A DNA stretch of 13,971 nucleotides from Hymenochaete sp. R1 (Eukaryota > Basidiomycota > Agaricomycetes > Hymenochaetales > Hymenochaetaceae): contig JAFREE010000305.1 in assembly GCA_019400425.1 (NCBI GenBank), positions 1 through 13,971 on the forward strand, in the 5' to 3' direction. Under the pieces are notes generated by a model that searched no databases, was not told where the DNA came from, and saw only the letters and a list, made by a program, of their open reading frames with translations. Positions 8,432 to 13,971 of the stretch are shown piece by piece. The position numbers and the translations under genes were made by a program. Numbering within the stretch: the first letter of the stretch is position 1; every line of letters starts with the position of its first letter.

Positions 8432-8436
8432 CACTG
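8432..8436. repeat. Target site duplication (left copy) CACTG
   Basis: CACTG immediately before the plus-oriented solo LTR; identical to 8894-8898. Confidence 0.9.
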
Positions 8437-8893
8437 TGTCATGCCTCAACTTATTTTCTTTTTAATTCTTTCTTTTCTCACACTCTTGTTCCGACATCCA
8501 TCTTTGTCATCACATTCCTTTATCACATGTTTTCCTCCTTTTCTATGTTTACCTTTCCCATCATTACTAATCATGCACGCTCCACACTATGACATCATCC
8601 GACCCATCGGATCTTTCTTTTGTTCTATGCCCTTCCATGACTTTCTATTATCTTCCTTTTCTAGTAGGCGGCTCAGTCAGCACACGTACAGCCACATGGT
8701 CCGTGCGCAGCCTTTGCTGGGTATATAAGTAGAGTAGTTTCCTGTACTTAGCTCCCCAGTTCTGACCTGGTCTAATACCATGGCTAGTGATCTGAGCCAT
8801 TCCCCTCTCTCCCTTATAACTCTACCTTTGTTGCGTGACCTGGAGGCTAATCACCTTGAACGGGATTGTCTCTTGCTAGTCGGTCGCCTGACA
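8437..8893 (+). mobile_element. Solo LTR, 457 bp, plus orientation, with CACTG target duplication
   Basis: Runs TGTCATGCC...CGCCTGACA with 5-bp inverted ends TGTCA/TGACA. Flanks are the perfect direct repeat CACTG (8432-8436 and 8894-8898). TATATAAG lies at 8722-8729. Fifty bases downstream an ATG in ACCATGG context (8780) opens a frame that stays open to the LTR end, in both copies. It breaks exon 1 of the minus-strand gene. Different target duplications show that this and the 7322-7778 copy are two separate insertions, not one inverted element. Confidence 0.93.
8722..8729 (+). promoter_or_regulatory. TATA box of the plus-oriented solo LTR
   Basis: TATATAAG about 285 bp into the LTR, conserved in the other copy. 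Transcription from it would run to the right, antisense to the broken gene's first exon. Confidence 0.55.
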
Positions 8894-8898
8894 CACTG
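8894..8898. repeat. Target site duplication (right copy) CACTG
   Basis: CACTG immediately after the plus-oriented solo LTR. Deleting one copy with the LTR restores the exon 1 reading frame of the minus-strand gene. Confidence 0.9.
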
Positions 8899-9021
8899 GC
8901 GGAGACATTTTGTCATCTCCACCAGCACCTCCTCTGCCCTATCCCCAAAAAACAGAGAGCCCTGGCGGACGATAGCGATGCGGTCGGCGAAAGGGAGGGG
9001 GTGGGGGGAAACATTAGACAT

Positions 9022-9309
9022 AGTGGCGAGAGGGAGAGAGCTGGGGGGAAAGGCGGAACAAAATTCCGAACCCCTAGCCCTTATGTGAAAACCCCTGGTA
9101 GGTGAGAATGAGAACTTAATGCCATGCCTCGGGGCCTCGGCAGTTATAGGGGGGAGTACTTTACAAGTTTAGATGAGGGTAGAAAGCATAGGGGGAAACT
9201 TCGATTGATTATCAGACTACGGAACAGAGGGGTATATATACAAGTTGCTCTGCTACGTTGCCTAAGCCGCCTATATGCGGTATCTTATTTAATCTTACTT
9301 TAACAGTAC
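9022..9309 (-). promoter_or_regulatory. Likely 5' flank of the broken gene, with TATA-like sequence
   Basis: No coding frame is evident. On the minus strand a TATATATA (9233-9240) lies about 210 bp before the start ATG at 9021, followed by pyrimidine-rich blocks and a short C-rich run before the ATG, consistent with a fungal promoter and 5' UTR. The TATA is self-complementary and could serve either strand. A CCTCGGGGCCTCGG near-palindrome sits at 9127-9140. An alternative is a small LTR remnant. Confidence 0.35.
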
Positions 9310-9477
9310 TGTCATGACCAACTAGTCCTCATATGGCAACTCTGCACCACCCGGACCTCCGGACCACTCACCTCTGCTCCATCACTCCGGTTCGCCGAGA
9401 TTACACCGATCCCTGACATCACACCAGCCTAGACCCCACCACCCACAGCCTCCGCCACCTTCGGACTTCCCATTTCA

Positions 9478-9542
9478 TCACCTCCGCTCCGCATCTCCGG
9501 ACTTCCTGTCCTGTCACCTCCGCTCCGCACCTCTGGACGTCC
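9478..9542. repeat. Degenerate 36-bp tandem repeat
   Basis: A 29-bp core (TCACCTCCGCTCCGCAYCTC...) occurs at 9478-9506 and 9514-9542 with three mismatches, and a weaker copy is visible near 9368-9392. The following CCAAACGT is also doubled (9541-9556). Confidence 0.7.
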
Positions 9543-9759
9543 AAACGTCCAAACGTTCGGACTTAATTCCTTTGCTTTCTCATATTCATGTAATACTCTT
9601 ATGTAATGCCTCCCTAGCCATATATAAATCATCTTCCCCTGTATCCTTGTACCTCAGCTTGAATATAGATTTGTCTAACCTCATAACACCTTTAAACTCG
9701 CTGGCACGCAGCCCAGCTCGTCATCCCCGTCCCGTCAGATGCGCGAACTCCGCCATCAC

Positions 9760-9776
9760 TGGTGGGCATCCCACCA
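9760..9776. repeat. Perfect small hairpin
   Basis: TGGTGGG-CAT-CCCACCA: 7-bp perfect stem with a 3-base loop. Lies near the proposed right end of the LTR-like segment. No downstream T run, so not a terminator by itself. Confidence 0.6.
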
Positions 9777-9797
9777 AACCACAGACCGAGCCTGACA

Positions 9798-10104
9798 GAC
9801 AATCCACATGCTATTGCTGGTTCAGACGTCGAACTATGCGCTCTTCTGATCCGTTGGGTGCAAGAGCAGAGAAGAGGAGCGTGAGTGATACACTTCTCAG
9901 TAAGCTATGTTCCTAGATCCTTTGACTGGAGGCGCCTCTTGCCAAAGTCAAAGGGGTATACTTTGAGTGTAGTTGCTGATTTATTCCTCTGTCTCTCGCT
10001 TTTGCTGAATTGTAGTGATGTACAATGCCCTCAAGTTCGAGGGCCACCAGGCTCTGACAAAGGTGGGAATCTTTTGTGGGAGCGTAGGGTCACAATCAGA
10101 TCTA
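9798..10104. other. Stretch without a recognisable gene; one hairpin
   Basis: Short open frames only, none with recognisable content. Holds a perfect 9-bp inverted repeat CCTTTGACT/AGTCAAAGG (9919-9927 and 9946-9954) around the 10-bp palindrome GAGGCGCCTC (9929-9938). Several possible splice-like GTGAGT/TAG sites exist, but no consistent reading frame links them. Confidence 0.4.
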
Positions 10105-10188
10105 AACTTTTTGCACTGAATTGGTGTCTCAAAAAGGAAATTGTGCATTGCCTAAAATGGTAACTCAAATTTGATCGTGGGAAAAAAG

Positions 10189-10257
10189 ACAACAGTGCTA
10201 CATTGGAGAATGCTAGAGGGAGCTATGCTCCTCTTAGCTTCGACATTTCACTGTTGT
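10189..10257. repeat. Long imperfect hairpin
   Basis: Outer stem ACAACAGTG/CACTGTTGT (10189-10197, 10249-10257) and inner stem GCTAGAGGGAGC/GCTCCTCTTAGC around a TAT loop at 10224-10226, with a loosely paired section between. The shape is like a small-RNA precursor or the core of a hairpin transposon. Confidence 0.6.
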
Positions 10258-10360
10258 TGCTTTAGTTAATGGCAAAGCCTCACTTTTGGGACTAGGGATT
10301 AGTCAGTAGAATTAGGGTAGAGAACATCAAAGGCAGTGAGAACGTCTATTAATGGGGGGT

Positions 10361-10380
10361 TTGGGGGGTTTACCCCCCAA
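10361..10380. repeat. Perfect G6/C6 hairpin
   Basis: TTGGGGGG-TTTA-CCCCCCAA, 8-bp perfect stem and 4-base loop, followed at 10380-10389 by the 10-bp palindrome ACTGATCAGT. Confidence 0.75.
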
Positions 10381-10412
10381 CTGATCAGTCAGAGTTAGTT
10401 TAGGATTTAGCA

Positions 10413-10496
10413 TTGGCCTAGTAGCTTAGGTGTTAAAGTGTGGGCTTGTATTAGGTTAGAGGTGATGGAGCTGTGGGTTCGAGTCTTGCTCTTGCC
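10413..10496 (+). repeat. tRNA-derived SINE head (Pol III A and B boxes)
   Basis: A box TAGCTTAGGTG at 10422-10432 and B box GGTTCGAGTC at 10476-10485, 44 bases apart, match the internal Pol III promoter of tRNA genes. The T arm can fold only with wobble pairs (GTGGG/CTTGC) and the acceptor stem does not pair properly, so this is not a working tRNA gene but a tRNA-derived repeat, as in SINEs. No poly-A tail is obvious. Confidence 0.55.
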
Positions 10497-10635
10497 ATTA
10501 TTTTTCTGATGGACTTGGCAGAATCTTCGAAGTTCAAATTATGTAATATTAAAGTTTCCCACAATTAAAGTTTGATGCGCTTGCCAAAAGAAGACTAAAT
10601 TACCATTTTAGGACACCAATTCAGTGCGAAAAGTT

Positions 10636-11684
10636 CACAACCGTCACTATCCATACAGTGCTATCGGGACTGCGAGTCGAAAAAAATGCGGGGCGTACTC
10701 GTCGACCACGACGACTGCCATCTCAAAGTTCCGAACTTTTCTGACGACATTCCTGAGCATATCGGTCCTAACTCCAATTGATCCTTTCTCTCCGTCTACA
10801 CTTCACACCCCTTGTGCTGAACAGCCGTACGAATACAAGATATTCTTTCCCATTTCCTGAAGAACCCAATTTTGTAATAGCAATATCAGATGCCTCTCAC
10901 ACATTTGAGGTTCTTTCAAGACCTATTCCGGACGAACTTTTGCTACGCTCTCACGTTCATATCGTTTGAAAATGTAATTATACCTTGCCTTTCTCGCCCT
11001 CAAACTAAAAACATATTCAATGGAAGATGGCATCGTCCATTCAATTCGAAGTCCCGGATTATGAAAATGTCGTGAAATTGGACCTGGCCCGTGTACACGG
11101 CCTTTACTGCTCAGAGTTCCGAGTCCCTTTGTCCCTTTACCTATTCATAACCCTTTCCTTTGTGCCCCGAATCGCTGTCCAATCGACGCCAATCCCACAT
11201 TCATAAAGCTCGAGAACAAAGTTACCAGTCAATTCTAACAGCGATAACAGCATTGAAAAGGGGAGAAAATATAAGAAACCAGCACAACTGAATTGAGATT
11301 GGATTTGAAGGATGGTGCTGCTATTAATAGAAATAGCCCATCAGCCATTAATCAATTCGCGGTCTTAGATCGAGCTTGTACTCTACAAATAGTGTTTGTT
11401 ATACTCGTTGGGTTTTGCGAGAAATGGGTGAGGAGATATAGAAAGGAAGTAGGCGTGAAGGGAGTAACGACGTACACACAATAGACACAGGGCAGTGACA
11501 ACCTGGTAGGAAGGACGTTCAATAGTAATACACGGAGAGGGTGAAGGACGAAAGCAAGATAGTAATCCAAAGCGAAAGGGATAACGGGTATCGGGACAGA
11601 TAAAATGAACATGCTCAACAATTTCCGAGTCAACGTTGATTTTCTACGGAAATACAGAACAAAAACCGTCAGTACCAGGTTGAA
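10636..11684. other. Region of uncertain content with very small ORFs
   Basis: No gene model can be supported. Three short frames look more protein-like than background: ATG 10686-10781 (31 aa, Asp/His-rich), an open but ATG-less segment to 10969, and ATG 11027-11206 (59 aa). They are in different frames, and introns that might link them lack good splice sites. 11207-11684 is A/G-rich and probably the 3' flank of the minus-strand gene that ends at 11685. Confidence 0.35.
11027..11206 (+). CDS. Possible small ORF or exon, 59 aa, unknown
   Basis: ATG to TAA, 59 codons. The first half is mixed and soluble in character (residues such as FEVPDYENVV); the second half is hydrophobic (LSLYLFITLSF), which could be a membrane segment. 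Upstream, 10974-11026 could be a 53-bp intron (GTAATT...GGAAG) joining it to the ORF around 10890, but the signals are weak. It may equally be a decayed gene fragment. Confidence 0.2.
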   Translation: MASSIQFEVPDYENVVKLDLARVHGLYCSEFRVPLSLYLFITLSFVPRIAVQSTPIPHS

Positions 11685-12708
11685 TCATTCAAGATAATGC
11701 GTCGTCGAAAAACACTCAAACTCACTAGTAAACGGATTCCCAAACATTCTCCGCACCCACTCCATTCTCTCTCTTTTCCTTCTCTTTTCCCTCTCCACAA
11801 CCACAAATGCAAGCAATATTCGTTCCATGAGTCCACCGATTCGAGTCGCGTCTTCCGCAAATTCGATCGCAGGTGGATCATTCATCTCGTAGATGATAGC
11901 TGCTCGCTCGGCGCCGGGGGAAGTACGGATGAGGGAGTAGAAGAGTTCTTGGACCCATTCGTAGGGGTGTCCGTCGTGTGTGATGATAGGGCCGCTGAGA
12001 TGCGAAGAAGGGCGTAAGATAAGCATTCAAGTGATTGGGAGGGTAGTTTGGTAAACAAAGAGAGGAAGAGGGGGGAGGGGGGACGTACGTGTTTCCAGGG
12101 GCGTTATGCCTCACGAACCGCTTCACCTTCACCCGCTCGTCCTCGAAGCTAACGAACCCGCCCTCAACACTCGCGATACACCTCCCTTCCCTATCCCACA
12201 TTTCCATCCTCTCCGTCGCTTTATGCTTCGACGATACAGACTCAGCCGTCGACCGAACGTCCACATCTGATCGAGAATGTGATCGTAATCGTGAACTTCG
12301 AAACTGAAACAAGACCTCCCCGCGACTGGTCACCACATCCGAATTTGCCAGCGCCGCCCCTGCTCCTCCATATCGACTACCAGCGCCAGCGCTGCTCATA
12401 CTCTCCCCATCGTGCGATCGTAATTGACCAGGTCCGTCCTCAACATCCGGCTCCACGTACGCAAAATGCAGCACAAACGGGTCGGAGAGGTCTACGTCGG
12501 GCGGCGCTTTGACCATTGAGCTTCCGTGCAGCTCAGCCTGCGAAGGTACCTTTGTCCTGGCTTTCGGGCCGGCGCTGGTGCAGGTTTGCGAGCCCGACGC
12601 CGACATGGAAGCCGGGATGGAAAGTGAACTGGAGGCGGAGGTTTGTTGAAGGCTGTGATTGTTGAGAACGGGCGGGCGCTTGGGTGCACCAGCCTCTCCG
12701 CTGTACAT
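11685..12708 (-). CDS. Hypothetical protein, two exons, 309 aa
   Basis: Exon 1 12708-12089, intron 12088-11995 (94 bp, GTACGT...TCTCAG), exon 2 11994-11685; the split codon encodes Thr207. The start ATG has A at -3 (CCAAAATG). Residues about 15-45 are Ser-rich and probably disordered. The middle (about 60-205) has alternating beta-like stretches including VLHFAYVEP, EVLFQFRSSR and ERMEMWDREG, then a VSFEDERVKVKRF motif. Exon 2 starts with GPIITHDGHPYEWVQEL and ends with a basic helix (EREKRRKRERMEWVRRMFG). No signal peptide or membrane span. I do not recognise the family; fungus-specific is likely. It is divergent from the gene at 13093 and shows no damage. Confidence 0.75.
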
Positions 12709-13092
12709 TTTGGTGGGTTGGTCTGCGTTTTTGTCGTTGGTCGTCGTTCGGATTCTAAGAACGATGTCTAGCAGGGTGTCTTAGTCTCAGTTGTGGAAGT
12801 GGAGGGAGATAAAGGAGCAGGGGTGGGCGGCTATGCTAAGCTCAACCGTAGATTAGGAGAATAGAAATACAATGTAATACATGAGTTTAGCGCGTGCGGA
12901 TGCATGACAACGGACAGAAGATGGCGTTGGAGAGAGTTTGACATTAACCGTGATTTCGTGACTCTTTGTCACCTTCCCATCATCGTTCCTGCCGCCATAG
13001 TCATCCTGTTATTTACATAGTTTTCCGCTGAGCACACGCTCTCTACCTCCATCTTTACGCCCCGGGAAAAAAACGATAGCCCGGCCCACAAT
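12709..13092. promoter_or_regulatory. Divergent intergenic region between two host genes
   Basis: 384 bp between start codons on opposite strands, so it must hold both promoters. It contains a short imperfect direct repeat GTCGTTGGTCGTCGTT (12733-12748 area), an A/T-richer middle around 12860-12885 and a CT-rich block just before the plus-strand gene (13039-13060), typical of fungal core promoters without TATA. No transposon remnants seen. Confidence 0.55.
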
Positions 13093-13971
13093 ATGGATGA
13101 ACCAACAAGACCGTCAGCGCAGGATGGCAAGGAACGGTACAAAAGGAAGAGGACATGCGAATCTCAGAAGGCCCTTAGAGCACATAACTCTAACGAACTA
13201 TATACCCGTGTGAGTCCTCTCGAGCTCACTGGTAGCCAAAGCCGACATTCTGTGACACTCCTTTCTCGCTCCTTTAAGGCTCGCTCTCTCAGACCTAGTG
13301 CTGATGAACGTTCGGTCGGCCCCCCGAACAAGAAGGCAAAGGTGGTATATGTCGAGGTACCCGCGATTAGGGACAAGTATGAATACGCGCCTTTAACAAA
13401 CTCTGGCGAAGCTTTCCAGAAATGGGTGGCGCGAACGGAGGAGGAGGATAGCATCACAGAGGAGGATGGTTTACTGGCAGAAGACGAAGATAGGGAGGAA
13501 CCGATAGGGGATGGCTCAGAAAATATCGGTTACGAAGAAGTGCTGGAGGATAGCTTAGAAGATGAGGAGGATGGGGAGGGATTTGTCCCAAATTTCAGGA
13601 ATCCAGTACGTTTGTTCGGACAGTGCAAGGTGTTCTACAGAAGTTGCTTACTCTTAGATTGAGCCACAGATTCGCTATGGAGAAACTCTCTTGTCTAGGC
13701 TTACCTTGGCCCCATCGTTTCAGCAATTCAAAGTTCGGGAGAAGGCAACCCGACTGACTACGGCTCGTGAGCTCAAGCAGTTCATCGACTCTGGCATTCG
13801 AAACTTCCGATCTGTAGAGGGAAGAGGCGAGGCCGATTTTTGCCCTGATTCGTCAAACCAACTCATCGGGGTAGATCCACTTCTCGAAGACACATGTCTT
13901 GACTTCCACAAAACGTTAGGTCTCCTCATCTGCATGCTCTGCAGATCCGTGGTGGGAACACCTGTCCTTGA
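13093..13971 (+). CDS. Partial gene with acidic N-terminus and possible OrsD-like C2H2 finger
   Basis: Start ATG 13093; exon to 13605, intron 13606-13657 (52 bp, GTACGT...CTTAG, with CTTAC branch-like site), then open in phase 0 to the window end; at least 275 aa. Residues 1-100 are basic with a nuclear-type KKAK; about 115-165 are strongly acidic (runs of Glu/Asp). The second exon is helical and ends with LLICMLCRSVV, a C-x2-C following an LDF motif. This resembles the start of the C2H2 finger in OrsD-like (DUF3505) fungal proteins, some of which are fused to RecQ-type helicases; that is inference because the His pair lies beyond the window. An optional 69-bp in-frame intron (13210-13278) is possible. 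Confidence 0.65.

Larger units (their letters stand above)
6271..9021 (-). pseudogene. Multi-exon gene with polyQ and Zn2Cys6-like cluster, broken by three LTR insertions
   Basis: Reading right to left: start ATG 9021-9019; exon 1 9021-8894, solo LTR, then 8431-8269; intron 8268-8214 (55 bp); exon 2 8213-7849; intron 7848-7789 (60 bp); exon 3 7788-7779, solo LTR, then 7316-6914; intron 6913-6860 (54 bp); exon 4 6859-6735; intron 6734-6678 (57 bp); exon 5 6677-6463; intron 6462-6408 (55 bp); exon 6 6407-6271, cut by the Gypsy element. Donors are GTGCGT, GTGAGC, GTGAGT, GTAAGT, GTAAGG; acceptors are all YAG. Frame carries through both solo-LTR sites once one target copy is removed. Exon 3 holds a 21-codon Gln-rich tract then an acidic DEDEDKD stretch; exon 4 has C-x2-C-x7-C-x8-C-x2-C-x6-C, close to the fungal Zn2Cys6 cluster. 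Exon 3 needs one frame change (one base short) between the polyQ tract and its end. The frame after intron 5 is ambiguous. Function unknown; DNA binding is only suggested by the cysteines. The 3' end should lie left of the Gypsy element. Confidence 0.72.
9310..9797 (+). repeat. LTR-like segment, possibly a degraded or truncated LTR
   Basis: Starts TGTCATGAC and can be closed at GCCTGACA (9797), the same kind of ends as the solo LTR family. It has a TATA (TATATAAA, 9621-9628) and then a leader-like stretch ending in a GAATATAGATTTG motif typical of LTR R/U5 regions. I find no matching target duplication (AGTAC on the left, GACAA on the right), so the right border is uncertain. Contains C/T-rich tandem repeats at 9478-9542. 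No convincing protein. Confidence 0.35.
10105..10635. mobile_element. Inverted-repeat element enclosing a tRNA-like region (SINE/MITE-like)
   Basis: Arms match in inverted order: 10105-10128 with 10612-10635 (23 of 24), 10151-10163 with 10600-10612 (13 of 13), 10165-10184 with 10555-10575 (about 17 of 20). The left arm carries about 22 extra bases between the first two blocks. Inside lie a long hairpin (10189-10257), a G6/C6 hairpin (10361-10380) and a tRNA-like A/B-box region (10413-10496). No coding capacity. No clear target duplication seen, so the borders are approximate. Non-autonomous foldback, MITE or a SINE inserted in such an element are all possible. Confidence 0.6.

Noticed and set aside
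7783..8442. 219-aa uninterrupted minus-strand protein
   Set aside because: It starts inside the solo LTR and reads through two introns; the spliced model gives better sequence and proper splice sites.
7322..8893. A single large inverted-repeat transposon with 457-bp terminal arms
   Set aside because: Each arm has its own 5-bp target duplication and the DNA between and outside the arms is one continuous split gene, so two solo LTRs explain it fully.
9156..9310. A 145-bp mini LTR between two AGTAC(T) repeats
   Set aside because: The minus-strand start TGTTA is plausible but the other end lacks CA, and a 5-6 bp repeat, itself palindromic, can occur by chance in this length.
10413..10496. A functional tRNA gene
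   Set aside because: Pol III boxes are good but the acceptor and anticodon stems do not pair; a tRNA-derived repeat fits better.
11293..11484. Small plus-strand ORF in the 3' flank of the hypothetical gene
   Set aside because: Starts with TTG and has no protein-like features; likely chance.

Overview
The window reads as nuclear DNA of a basidiomycete fungus, most likely an agaricomycete. The grounds are short introns (52-94 bp) with GTRNGY-type donors, a chromodomain Ty3/Gypsy retrotransposon, dense LTR debris and small hypothetical genes. No species can be assigned from the sequence alone.

Layout. (1) 1-6270 is most of a plus-strand Ty3/Gypsy chromovirus-type retrotransposon. It has gag (51-1121), pol (1242-4649: protease, reverse transcriptase, RNase H, integrase, chromodomain), an extra ORF downstream of pol (4935-5621), a polypurine tract (5801-5810) and a 457-bp 3' LTR (5814-6270). 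The 5' LTR lies left of the window. (2) 6271-9021 is one minus-strand, intron-containing gene of unknown function, with an acidic N-terminal part, a polyGln tract and a Zn2Cys6-like cysteine cluster. It is broken by three LTR-retroelement insertions: the Gypsy element at 6270/6271 and two solo LTRs of another family (7322-7778 minus, 8437-8893 plus). Each solo LTR is exactly 457 bp, runs TGTCA...TGACA and has its own perfect 5-bp target duplication (CCCAT; CACTG). Removing the solo LTRs on paper restores continuous reading frame at both sites. (3) 9022-10104 holds a TATA-containing stretch, an LTR-like segment (9310-9797) with degenerate tandem repeats, and no convincing gene. (4) 10105-10635 is an imperfect inverted-repeat element enclosing a long hairpin and a tRNA-like Pol III promoter region (A and B boxes), so it is SINE- or MITE-like. 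(5) 10636-11684 is mostly uncertain, with a few very small ORFs. (6) 11685-12708 (minus, two exons, 309 aa) and 13093-13971+ (plus, runs off the window) are two apparently intact host genes transcribed divergently from a 384-bp intergenic region. The right-hand one has an acidic N-terminal region and ends, at the window edge, in what may be the start of an OrsD-like C2H2 finger.

How it fits together: the left two thirds is a retrotransposon graveyard that has destroyed one gene by successive independent insertions, and the right third returns to ordinary gene-bearing DNA. The most notable points are the serially interrupted gene, the LTR family that carries a strong-context ATG and open frame to its end (suggesting Gag begins in the LTR, as in Ty1), the gag/pol junction, the extra post-pol ORF, and the tRNA-like element inside an inverted repeat.
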